NCBI GenBank assembly: GCA_025084515.1
Contig: JAJAGP010000758.1
Location: 239,076-303,075, forward strand
Reading direction: 5' to 3'
Source of the DNA: Ancistrus triradiatus
Taxonomy: Eukaryota; Chordata; Actinopteri; Siluriformes; Loricariidae
DNA length: 64,000 nucleotides
Part shown: positions 21,785-32,192 of the stretch, in pieces
Layout of the letters: each line of letters begins with the position of its first letter
Position numbering within the stretch: position 1 is the stretch's first letter
Made by a program: the position numbers and the translations under genes
The notes under the pieces: generated by a model
Told to the model about the DNA's origin: nothing
Seen by the model: only the letters and a program-made list of their open reading frames with translations
The model's database searches: none

Positions 21785-21990
21785 TTTGTGTTCTAGAGAG
21801 TCTAGATTTGAACATAGAGAATATTTGGTCTCACATTAAACAAAAACAAACTGGGAAGGATTTTTCAACTATTAATCAACTATTTGAAGCCATTACCAGC
21901 CATTTCAGTTAAAAGTTGTCCACAAGTTTACCCATAAAAGTTAAACATTTAAGGCAACGGGAAAGGCTTTCACATACTAAGTTTATTTGT
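21785..21990 (+). pseudogene. Tc1/mariner transposase C-terminal fragment
   Basis: LDLNIENIWSHIKQKQTGKD, followed by FSTINQLFEAITSHFS, recalls the end of Tc1 transposases (the Glu region and the helices after it). A stop follows. Confidence 0.5.
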
Positions 21991-23598
21991 TTGCTTAATT
22001 CTTGATAATTCCCTGCCCAGGAGATTATACACTACAGGATTTGGCATATCATCAGACCTAAGTGGCTCACTGCCTGCCATAGAAAATGCTGGTCTGAAAA
22101 TCACAAGTAATGAATTTTGGTGCAGTTCTTTAGAAAGCTTTCATTTCAGCTTTGGCATTTATTTCATTATACTGTATTCACCACACGGCTGTATAAAACA
22201 CAGTAAGTACAAAGTGGTCTTGAATCAAGTTCAGAAACCCAAGGACAGCCAAAAACAAATGTTCAGCATGGACAGGCAGCAGCAGAAGTAGCGACTCTGT
22301 CACTGTGCTCCAGGGGAAAGAAGCCAAAGTCACAACCTTCTGAAGAACAGTTATCCAAACACTTTTACTGAAACACAGCAAAACATATAAACTTCACAAA
22401 GGAGGAGAAGACACAAATTCATAGCAGCATGCACAACGATCACAAATGCACATGCATATATGCATATTCTCCTTTATGTGTAGGCTATATAAAACAATAT
22501 GTTACACACCACTATCATTATCTACAACACAAGCAATTTAATTGGAAGTTAAAATGGTTTTACCTATTTTAGCTGCTTAATGGTAAAATATCTGCACAAG
22601 AGCTGCATGGTACCATAATGCCTTTTTGTCTGCTCATCTGCAGTGCACTCTAACTCTCCCCATTTCCAAGATTACTGACTGTTACATAACTTCTCTTCAT
22701 AATGTCCCGCAAGGCATACACACACACTCACTCATGCTCTTGCACAAAATCCAGACATCCACCAAAATGTAAAGGCTGCAGTTCCCTCACCATACGTGCC
22801 AAATGCTCGCTCCAACCTCAGCTATCACTTCGATAGTTTGCTACACATTAGTCCCCAACTCTCATCCAGTACTACGACTGTCATCCGAGTGACGCACGTA
22901 ACCGCAAACACACATGAACACTCACACAGGCACTTTCTCAGGCTGCACAGTGAAGGGCAGAGACTCTGGAGCTACCTCACACTCAGCCACTCGTACCGTT
23001 GTTATAGAGATGGAATACAAAAGAAATGATAGCCTGCCTGTCACACTGGGTGAGTGGAGTCCAGAGAGCGAATGCATAAGTGTGTGAGTGCTTGTCAGTG
23101 TGTGTATACTAATGAAACAAATTGCATATGGAGAATCGTTTTGTGCTGTGCTGTCAGGCTAGGGACAATCAGACATACTTTGTAGTGATGTCATTATAAT
23201 ATTGGAGGCTTGTTGTTACACTTGCAAAGTACATTGGGAAATGGGTAAAGGGGACTAAAATCAACCATGTCTGGTTTTACAATTAACTACCTTAAATGTG
23301 AATACTTTAAAATGTGCAAAATGTTGTAGAAAAGTTTTACAGTTATTTATATTAATTATTTATACACGTAATGTCCTGGGGACAGAAATGGCACCCATTC
23401 GCCGCAGCGGCTCATCTACATTCGTAGCTAATTTACACACCTATTTATGGCTCAATTCCAATCCAAACTCTCACTGTCCGAATTTCTACAATAAAATATG
23501 CTCACCTGCTCTAATGATTGGTGATCAGGAAGAGAACTGAAGTAGAGCTGAACTGTATCCTGAATGGCTTCTTACCTCAACAAAACACAATCCACTTC
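21991..23598. other. Unassigned stretch
   Basis: The open frames at 22178-22381, 22796-23029 and 23298-23540 have no recognisable motifs or splice context. No repeat boundaries were found. Confidence 0.3.
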
Positions 23599-24444
23599 TG
23601 TTACAGGGTCACGCTGACTTCCGACTTTTGGACGTTAGAGGTCAGCGTTGACTCAGTTTTCCATCTGGACAGGGTTCATGCGATCACGCATGCACCTGCT
23701 CAAATGGCATGATGGCAAATGGGCAACACCTGCCAGGTTAGGTATTTAAGACTGCTTCTGAGCTTGGCAGGTGTCGCTTGGCAGGTGTCGCACCATTGGA
23801 CCTGTTTGCTGCGTTATCACTACGGTGTCGTATTAGGTGGTATTTCTGTGACCGAGTGCTATTCATTTTGTCAGGGACAGAGGTAAGCTATGGGCAGTCA
23901 GGAGGCTGTCTGGTACATTAGGGCATAGAAAATAGTTTAGGGGAAGCACTTCTAGTGCTCTAACGCCGCTTGTTCCTCGGCTGCCTTTTTGGACTTACTC
24001 GCTGTGGCGAGGCTCGCCCCATCTTCTCCCTCTCGCGCCGTTCCCTTTCCTCTTCCGTGATAACATTCCCCTCGCAATCATGCTTAAAAACAGGATGCTG
24101 TGCAGCTTATTAGCCTCCTCCTTTTCTTTCCCGCATCCGTGCCACACTCCTGTAAGCGCTAAGGAGTTACCGTGGCATGCTTTCGTAGATGCTTCGCTCG
24201 GGCTTCTAACGCTCTGCACATGCATGGACCCGTATGCTGTTGGCGTAGTGAAGACACGTCGTAGGTGAACACCATAGGCGTGCGTTTTCCTTATTGTTTT
24301 ATTTTACTTCCTTTTTGGAACTTTTGTTTCTTTTACTTATATTTTGGTTCACCTCATCCATCTGGAGCTAACTGCAATTGGGTCCTAAAAACCCTTTATA
24401 TTTTTATTTTCACGGTTCGCCGATTTTTAATATGGTGAACCACA
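23599..24444 (+). repeat. LTR copy of family A, direct orientation
   Basis: It starts TGTTACAGGGTC and ends GGTGAACCACA (846 bp, matching the 836-bp solo LTR at 10753). A TATTTAAGACTGC promoter-like box lies at about 23748. The conserved 3' part has GAGCTAACTGCAATTGGGTC at 24365. No flanking direct repeat was found, so it may be part of a rearranged element. Confidence 0.65.
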
Positions 24445-24596
24445 AGAATTTGTCCTCTCATCTGAGAGCGACCTAAACTTTTGTTCTATTCATGTTATGG
24501 TTCGCCATAATAAAAACCGATCGAAAATAAAAGTTTAAAGGGTTTTAGGATCCAATTGCAGTTAGCTGCAGATAGAAATGGTGAACTAAAATGTAA
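24347..24596. repeat. Imperfect hairpin formed by opposed LTR 3' ends
   Basis: 24347-24444 and the reverse complement of 24493-24596 align along about 95 bases (GCTAACTGCAATTGG, TTCGCC and GGTGAAC blocks), leaving a loop of about 48 bases. Confidence 0.75.
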
Positions 24597-25792
24597 ATAA
24601 ATGAAATAAAATAAATAAAACAACATAGAGAAAACAAAAGCAGTGGCTGAGGATTGAACCCTGGGTGGAATCGTTGGTTACTGCTGTGTAAACAGAATGT
24701 GCCACTCAACCACTGAGAAAAAAATAAGCAAAAAAATTAACAAAAGGAAACGCTTATGGCATAGCAACCACTGTGCAACCGGCGTAATGGGTCAACGGTT
24801 CCACAGAGCCTCAGTACTCGATCAGAGTACCGTGAAGGCATGTCATAGAAATATCTACGGCTAAAGAAGCATGACACGGATGCGGAAACAAAAGGACGAG
24901 GCTGATTAACAGACTGCACAGTGTCCTTTCTAAGTGTGATCGTGTAGGGAGCTAAGAGGCATGGCGTGCTTAGGTATGGAGCTAGGTGCCGCTAACGGCT
25001 CAGGTACGGCGCAAAATGTAAAAATGTAAATAAATGAAAGAAAATAAATAAGACAACTAAGATAAAACAAAAGCAGTGGCTGAGGATGGAACCCTGGGTG
25101 GAATCGATGGTTACTGCTGTGTAAACCAAACTTGCCACTCAACCACTGAGAAAAAGAAGCAAAAAACCAAACAAAAGGAAACACCGTAAGCACTCAGTGC
25201 ATCCAGGCTGAGCTGCACTTATGCCGTAGCTCCGCTGTGCAAATGGCATAATGGGTCCATGCTTGTGCAGCGCGTCGGTACCTGAATGGAGCGCAGCAGT
25301 ATCACGGGAACTCCTATGGCTAATGGAGCATGACACGGACCCGAAAATGAAAGGACGAGGTTTATTAACAGAAAGCACAGCATCATTCTAAGGAGGGGTG
25401 ACGTAGAAAACAACTAAGTTGCCACAGCAAGCAAGCCGAAGACAGCAAAGCCATGGGGATGGCACATGGGTAATAATAGCCGGAACTTACCCGACACTAT
25501 TCAAAAACTGAACCCTGGCAATCACCTCAGGCTTCTAGGCCGTACCATTGCTGGAGGTCTACAAACTGCCAGCTACACCTGCTTTCCCTAACACGAAAAC
25601 CTCATTATAACGCACATGAGACGGGTGAGCTCAGGCGTGATCTTATATACCAGAGCCAGTCGGTGTCGCTAAACGCTATACAACACTAACAAGCACTTGA
25701 GCATGCGCGATTGCCCCCAAGCATACTCAAACCAACATGAGTCAACACTCCCCTCAAACGTCATAAGACGGGGATCAGCACGACTCCTAACA
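24493..25792 (-). mobile_element. Collapsed family A element (two LTR parts and a gag-repeat remnant)
   Basis: On the minus strand it starts TGTTAGGAGTCGTGC at 25792 and ends GGCGAACCATAACA at 24493. A unit of about 433 bp occurs twice (from about 24590 and about 25023), including TGAACCCTGGGTGGAATCG-type and GGACGAGG-type segments. Between them, minus-strand 24950-25020 reads PEPLAAPSSIPKH, the repeat type of the gag-repeat proteins at 41.6-42.3 kb. The simplest reading is 5' LTR, deletion remnant of the coding region, 3' LTR. The LTR contains tRNA-like A and B boxes (CTCAGTGGTTGAGTGGC, GGTTCAATCC). Confidence 0.6.
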
Positions 25793-26002
25793 TATAGCTA
25801 TATGAAAATACGGTCACAGTAATACATACAATGAATAAGACACTGCTCACATTAGTAAAGTAAATGTGGTTTTAAATAAATAAGAAAAGATATACATTTT
25901 CCAAAACATCTTGCAGAAGGCTCCAGCTATCCAAGTGTTCACAATCTAAACAGTTTTCCTGATTGAGATGCAGATCGTACAAATCGCCTACAAATCGACT
26001 AC
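25793..26002. other. Unassigned short stretch
   Basis: No feature was recognised; it may include LINE 5' sequence. Confidence 0.3.
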
Positions 26003-27792
26003 ATGGCGCCCCTCGAGGCGAACGTGTTTGCTCGCTCTGCTCTAGAATGCTGGCTTTTTATTCTTTTTTGGGCTCTTTACGCCCTATCTGCAGTGCACAA
26101 ATGCCACACACTGGTAACATATGACAGACAAACGCTGCTGGACATTGCATTACATAACAACTTTCAATTTACCGGATTTATTCCATCGGAGCTACAATAC
26201 ATTGTTGGCTCTCACAGCCACTACCACCACCACCACCACCGGGAAGGCCTTGAGACACTGGCCTCAAGTGAACATGCGGATCCTAGGAGAGCGATTTGGA
26301 GACGGCGACGTAAGCGAGGCAAGAGGGGAGGGCTACATGCTATGCTAAAAGCTCGTGCTAGCCGACCACCAGTGCCTAGCCTCCTGCTAGCTAACGTGCG
26401 GTCTCTGGATAACAAACTGGACAAGTTGAGAGCAAGGATTACATCATGAGACTTGGCTTTCAGACAAAGTGCGAGACAGCGCCATTCAGCTTGAGACTCA
26501 CTCCGTACATCGAGATCGGACGGCAGCCTCCAGTAAGGCTAAAGGGGGAGGTGTGTGTGTGTGTGTGTTCGTGAGCAATGCATAGTGTGGAGACGCACAG
26601 ACCATTCATAAGCACTGTTCACCAGATGTGGAGTTCTTAATTCTAAAATGCCGTCCCTATTATCTGCCACGGGAATTTAATGCCGGTTCGTAGCCGCTGT
26701 TTATATCCCATCGTGGGCTAATTCTATGGCAGCGCTTGGCAAACTCCACGACGTTATCACCGCTGGTGATTTCAACCAGTGCAATTTACGGACTGTATTT
26801 CCCAAATATTACCAGCATGTGGACATTCCCACCCATGACAAGAACACCCTAGATCATGTGTACAGCAATGTGCACGGTGCATACAGGGCTGCACCCCACC
26901 CCCACTTTGGACACTCTGACCACATTTCATTATTCCGGTACCCTACAGACAAAGACTTAAACAAACGAACCCTGTAACCAAAACAGTTAAACGATGGACA
27001 CTGGAGACTGAGGGCATCCTGCAGGACTGTTTTGCTATGACAGACTGGGATGTGTTTAAAGTTGCAGCCACTTTGGAGGACTCTACTGTAAATATAGCTG
27101 ATGTTACATCAGCACTTGTGTGGATAACATCGTTCCCATCATACAGGTGAAGAGGTTCCCCAACCAGAAGCCATGGATCAAGAGTCAGGTACGACACATG
27201 CTGCGTGCTTGCTCTCTTGCATTTAGTTCAGGCAGGAAGCCTGAGTACAAAGCTGCGAAGTACAGGCTGAGAAAAGCCATCACAGCAAAGAGGCAGTACA
27301 GGGAGAAACTGGATGGCTTCTACTCCACAGCTGACTCCAAGCGGATGTGGCAAGGCCTGCAGCACATCACAGACAACAGGAACACCACCAACACCATCAG
27401 TTCCACAGACAGCCCACCAGATGACCTTAACAGCTTCTACATGTGCTTCGAGACCTCCAGCAGCAGCACAGAAAGGCACATGCACACCCAGCCCTCCCCA
27501 CCATCGATATCATCAGGCCAGGTATGCAGAGCTCTGAAGAGGATCAACCCCCGCAAGGCGGCAGGACCAGACAACATTCCAGGGCGAGCCCTCAGAGTAT
27601 GTGGTAACGAGCTGGCTGATGTTCTCATCTCCATTTTCAACCTATTCCTCAACCAGACCCTGCTACAAAACCACAAACATCTTTTTTTCTTTTCTATTTG
27701 GCAATCTTGGTGAGGAGCAAAGAAAGAATTTCATTGTACACGGAAACCTGTTTCCTTACTGTGCAAATGACAATAAACTTTTTGAATCTTGA
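26003..27792 (+). pseudogene. CR1/L2/Rex1-type LINE, reverse transcriptase deleted
   Basis: The frame from 26003 contains LLLANVRSLDNKLDKLRARI (26380-26450), the start of the endonuclease domain. After stops, ITAGDFNQCNLR (26755-26795) and TLDHVYSNVHGAYRA with HFGHSDHISLF (26850-26930) carry the endonuclease Asp and His motifs. The linker at 27120-27713 ends NPRKAAGPDNIPGRALRVCG. The sequence then jumps to the 3' tail (TTCATTGTACACGG, CAATAAAC, ending TTGAATC). The whole RT domain is missing. It is related to the minus-strand LINE at 37559-40980. A CAC run at 26221 and a GT run at 26551 lie inside. Confidence 0.85.
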
Positions 27793-28305
27793 ATCAAATA
27801 GTGTTCGACTAAATGCAAAACACATTTGAATGCTTTTTAATCAATTCTAGATTCGTTAGTTATCACTGGGAATATGATGGGTGCTGCAAACCACTGAAAA
27901 CATACCTTATTCTTAATATGAACTTTTGCAATTGGTGTAGAACACTGTGTTGTTATAACTCAGACCACTATCTGTTGATGCACAAACTACAAATAGCCAA
28001 TGATGTCCATCTGTTGCCTATCCTACACACCCTCTACTTCTAACAAAAGAGCCTGAACAACTCAAGCATGGTGATCTTCTGTGTTGTTCATAATGCTGTC
28101 ATTATCAGTTATTCATCACTCATCAATCACTCTTGGTTTCATCGACATCTCTGATGCAATTAGGTATTGTTTGTACACAGTTTTCTTGTAAAAATATCCT
28201 TTATATTTACATCACAGTAGCATAAAAAAGACTGTGACTATGGTAATGTGTGGTCAACGTCCATTTCAGTCAGTATCCTGTTTCACAAAATATCATGTGG
28301 TCATT
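27793..28305. other. Unassigned AT-rich stretch
   Basis: It may be more of the decayed LINE that follows. No motif is clear. Confidence 0.3.
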
Positions 28306-28309
28306 AAAT

Positions 28310-28560
28310 CATCATTTATTACAGCCATCCCTCCTTTCTTGCTTTGTTAGATCTTGTTGCAGCATTTGATACAGTAGATATTGATGTTTTAGCATACTGG
28401 ACAGGCTAGGAAATATTGTACATGTTACAGAGCTAGCACTGTACTTGTTTAGATCTTAATTACTTGATCTTTACTGAGTTGTCTATATACTGAAAGCTGC
28501 GAACTCACAAGAGTCAATTATGGTGTACCAGAAAGGTGAGCATTTGGTTTGTTGCTATTT
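28310..28560 (+). pseudogene. LINE reverse transcriptase fragment
   Basis: PSFLALLDLVAAFDTVDIDVL (28330-28395) is RT motif A with the catalytic Asp. A degraded motif B region (SQLWCTRKV) follows near 28515. Stops are frequent. It resembles the L2-type LINE at 51781-57062 more than the one at 26003. Confidence 0.6.
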
Positions 28561-28865
28561 TGGCAATGTTTGCTACAGCTTGGTGCAATTTGTAAGCATG
28601 GTATTGGTTTGAGTATACAAATGGCATAGACAAAGTAAGGGGGATGTGTAGTATAAATTAAAAAGCTGATGTTAAGTCTCATACTTCCAGTTTAATCAGA
28701 TAATTAGACTAGTGGTTAATCCCAATGTTGCAAATGACTACATTGTCTATCTGTGTAAAAGATTTAGTGATGTCTCTATCACACCCAGTTCATAAAAAAT
28801 ATAGGCCTCAGAACTGATTAATACCCTCACCCAATGCTCACATTGTCATTGGATTGCCTTCTTCC

Positions 28866-29627
28866 TGTCATGCAATGACAGGGGCCTATGGGCAAGTAGG
28901 AGATGACTGCAGGTTCTATAGTTATGACCATGCTTATATTTATTGGGGAGACAATCTGGCTGTACAACAAAAAGATACACGGGAGTACTGCAAAACAGAA
29001 CCAATAGCAGGCTTATGCTGCGAAACAGAGACAATAGCAGGCTTGTACCGTGAAACAGAGACAATAGCGGGTTTATACGGCGTAACAGCGATTATAGCGA
29101 GCTTATACCGTGAAACTGAGACTACAGCGGGTTAAACCTCAAACAGAGACAATGACAGGCTTATACTGCGAAGCAGAGACAATAGCGGGCTTTACTGCGA
29201 AACAGAGACTATAGCGGGCTTAAACCGCAAACAGAGATAATAGCGGGCTTTACCGCAAAAATGTAGCATAACCGGGCTTTACCGCAGCAACATACACAAA
29301 CGCAGACTTACCGGCACAACGTAGCATTAGCGGGCTCTACCGCCGAATGCGAACGCGGAGGAATAACTGCAAAAACGGTCGTAACCGTCAGAAGGGAGCT
29401 CTTCCCAAAACACATTCAAACAGTCATGTTCAATGCCCTCGCGTTGTGGAAGAGCTAGGGCCCTGCCTAAATACAGTCACCCACACCTGAAAGCAATCCT
29501 ATTCAGGGCCCTAGCTTCTCCTTCGGGTGCTCCACAACCCTGCGGAGCACCGCAAATGTCTTGTTCAGATCGCCCCCAGGCACTGAGGAGGGGCACAACA
29601 GGTCCAAGTTCTGGGTGATCCGTGACA
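28866..29627 (-). repeat. 3' LTR of N1 with internal minisatellite
   Basis: Minus strand TGTCACGGATC at 29627, TATTTAGGCAGG promoter-like box near 29470, a tandem array of about 30-bp units at 28985-29290, and AATAAA near 28943. The 3' end near 28866 is imperfect (TGTCATGCAATGACA). Confidence 0.78.
28985..29290 (-). repeat. LTR minisatellite, units of about 30 bp
   Basis: Repeats of the pattern CGAAACAGAGACAATAGCGG with CTTATACCG, about ten units with small length changes. The same array is in the other LTR at 31740-32060. Confidence 0.88.
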
Positions 29628-31597
29628 TCACCCCCCCCACCCCCAAAGGAGCCCAAGACGGCTGGCACTGGCACAAGAACTGGAACAGACCTCAGTGCTG
29701 GCACAGGAATGGCAACAGACCTCGGTGCTGGCATAGGAATGTCCGTCGGCACAGGAGCTAGAACGGATCTCGGCACTGGCACAGTAACCAAAACAGACCT
29801 CGGTGCGGGCACAGGAACCAGAACGAACCTCCTCGGCACTGGCACAGGGACTGGAATGGACCTCTTCGGCGCTGGCACAGTGACCGGAACAGACCTCCTC
29901 GGCACTGGCACAGGGACCAGAAAGGACCTCCTCAGCACTGGCACAGGGACTCGAATGGACCTCCGTGCTGGGATAGGAGAGGTCGACCTGGGTGCTGGGA
30001 CAGGAGCAGACGACCTCGGCTTTCGGACAGGAGCAGATGACCTCAGCACTGGGAAAGGAGCAGACGACCTCAGAGCTGGGACAGGAACAGTCCACCTCGG
30101 CACTGGGACAGGAGCAGATGACCTTGGCGCTGGAACAGGAGCAGACGACCTCGGCGCTGGGACAGGAACAGTCCACCTTGGTGCTGGAAAAGGAGCAGAC
30201 GATCTTGCTGCTGGAACAGGAGCAGACGAACTCGGCACAGGAACAGGAGCGGATGCAACTGTCCATAGTGCGGGATTCGGCACGAATGTCCATGGCGCGA
30301 AAGTCGGCGTGAATGTTCGCGGTGCAGAAGTCGGCGCGAATGTCCGTGCCGTGGGAGTTGGCACGACATTCTCAGATACAGGCTAAGGGGCTCTGAAGGT
30401 CCTGACATGGGAATTAGATGCTCAGGAGCTGAGCACTGGGGCGCTAACGACTCGTTTGCGAGATTAACCGGCTCGTGAGCAGGGTTGACGGGCACTAGTG
30501 GTTCCGATGAAGGCTTACACGATGCTAGCGGCTCGACTAGGAAACTAACCAGTGCAACAGACTCGGAAACGGGGTTAGTGGGCACAGACGAGGCACATGG
30601 TGCTAGAGGCACTTTTAAAGAGCAAAACAGTGCAGCAAACTCGGAATCAACACTAATGCCTTCTATGACGTGGCTGCATAGCGCTGGTGGCTCGAACTCC
30701 GAGCAAGGCGGCTTGGACTCAATGCTACAGAGTGGGAACGGCTCAACAGCAGAGCCACCGGGTGAGCCGGGCCCTGACATGGGACTAGCGTACTCAAAAA
30801 CTGGGCTATTGAACCTTAATTGCTCAGGTATTGAGCTACAGAGTGCTACTTGCTCATCTTTGGAGCTTACAAGCGCGGTGTGCTCAGATACGGTGTTAGC
30901 AGATTCAGCTACTGGGCGATAGAGCTTTAATTGCTCGGGTACTGAGCTACGGGGCACCAACTGCTCATCTATGGAGCTTACAGGCGTGGCGTGCTCAGCT
31001 ATGGCACTAGCAGGTTCATAGGCAAAGCTAACTGGCTTCCCCACCAAGTTTAAAGGCACTAGCAATTCGAGTACTGAGCTACAGGGCGCTAACTGCTCAT
31101 CCATAGAGCAACCCGCCACTAACTTCTCAGCTACAGAGCTAGCGTGCACAAAAACGTGGATAACAGGATTCACTTCCGGGTTATCAAGCGCTAGCAATTC
31201 AGGTACTGAGCTACAGGGCGCTAACTGCTCATTTACAGAGCTAACAGGCGCTAACTGCTCAGCTACTTGGCTAGCGTACATGGAAGCAGGGCTATAACGC
31301 GTTAACCGGGGTTTGACCAGTACCTCCCAGCTGGTGGTAAGCTGGGGATCCCGCAATTTACCAGCTAATCTGAACAAACCTGGCCTGTTGGGGGACTCCT
31401 GCTTGTCTTCCGAGTGGAGACTGTACCTCTCCCACAACTTCTCTACAAGCTGGTCACTAGTCCCCAACATAAGCTCAGACTAGATGAGTGTTGATTCCGT
31501 CTGCTCCTTTTCCAGTTCGAGTCCGTCCAGTGGCGCATTTTTTCCGGCAGTTCAGCCCACATAATCCCAACCAAATTAACATAAAAACCTGCCATCT
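29477..31597 (-). pseudogene. N1 gag-derived repeat protein (SSV/E and PVPAPR repeats, frameshifted)
   Basis: The start MEMAG lies near 31597. A frame change leads to 31470-30070, with a short conserved stretch (TSWEVLVKPRLTRYSPAS) and then some 18 variable repeats of the type SSVPEQLAP or SSVNEQLAPC. A second frame (30364 to about 29650) carries at least 20 tandem PVPAPRSSAPVPAPR-type repeats, basic and proline-rich. No membrane segment, zinc knuckle or enzyme motif is visible. The low complexity suggests an unfolded protein; its role (RNA binding by the basic PVPAPR part, scaffold by the acidic part) is inference. The opposite-strand frames at 29622-30386 are shadows of these repeats. Confidence 0.65.
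29628..29645 (-). promoter_or_regulatory. Polypurine tract of N1
   Basis: Minus strand GGGGGTGGGGGGGTGA directly precedes the 3' LTR. This supports the LTR-retroelement reading. Confidence 0.7.
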
Positions 31598-31618
31598 CCA
31601 TTGTTTGGTGGGACACTG

Positions 31619-32098
31619 TGTCACGATGGGGGCCTATGGGCAAGTAGGAGATGACTGCAGGTTTTATAGTTAGGACCATGCTTATATTTATTGGGGAGAT
31701 AAGCTGGCTTTACCCTAAAAACATACACGGGAGCACCGCAAAACAGAACCAATAGAGAGCTTGTACTGCAAAACAGAGACAGTAGCGGGCATATACTGCG
31801 AAATAGAGACAATAGCGGGCTTAAACCACAAAACAGTGACAATAGCGGGCTTATACCGCGTAACAGCGACTAATGCGGGCTTATACCGCGAAACAGAGAC
31901 AACAGCGGGCTTAAACCGCAAACAGAGACAATGGCGGCCCTTACCGTGAGACAGAGACTATAGCGAGCTTAAACCGCAAACAGAGAGAATAGTGGGCTTT
32001 ACTGCAAAAATGTAGCATAGCCGGGCTTTACCGCAGCAACATACACAAATGCAGACTTACCAGCACAATGTAGCATTAACAGGCTCTACCGCCGAATG
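31619..32098 (-). repeat. 5' LTR of N1, U3 missing
   Basis: It matches the inner part of 28866-29627 (R and U5: minisatellite, CCCAATAAATATAAGCATGG, end CCATCGTGACA) but stops at about 32098, where gypsy pol sequence of the opposite strand begins. The promoter region is lost. Confidence 0.75.
31740..32060 (-). repeat. LTR minisatellite, units of about 30 bp
   Basis: Same unit type as at 28985-29290 (AACAGAGACAATAGCGGGC). Confidence 0.88.
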
Positions 32099-32192
32099 CG
32101 AAGCTCAAGGCCCTGTTTACCTCTGCCCCTGTAATCGTTCAGTCAGATCCCAAGCGTCAGTTCATTGTGGAGGTTGATTCCGGCGTGAGCAC

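Larger units (their letters stand above)
28866..32098 (-). mobile_element. Non-autonomous gag-repeat LTR retroelement N1
   Basis: On the minus strand the order is partial 5' LTR (32098-31619), leader, start codon near 31597 (MEMAGFYVNLVGI), repeat-rich coding region (31470 to about 29650), polypurine tract (29645-29628) and 3' LTR (29627-28866). There is no protease, RT or integrase. Related copies are N2 (41088-42978) and N3 (48643-63545). N3 keeps a gypsy-like gag N-terminus, so I infer that the family is a gag-only derivative of a gypsy element, mobilised by enzymes made elsewhere. The LTRs differ visibly, so the copy is not recent. Confidence 0.75.

Noticed and set aside
22796..23029. 77-codon frame in a less AT-rich stretch near the shank exon
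   Set aside because: Neither strand gives a recognisable SHANK segment or splice sites in a fitting phase.
29622..30386. Long plus-strand frame with GTGTGADDLGAGTG-type repeats (and similar at 41287-41863)
   Set aside because: They are shadows of the PVPAPR repeat on the minus strand; the minus strand fits the LTR orientation, polypurine tract and start codon.
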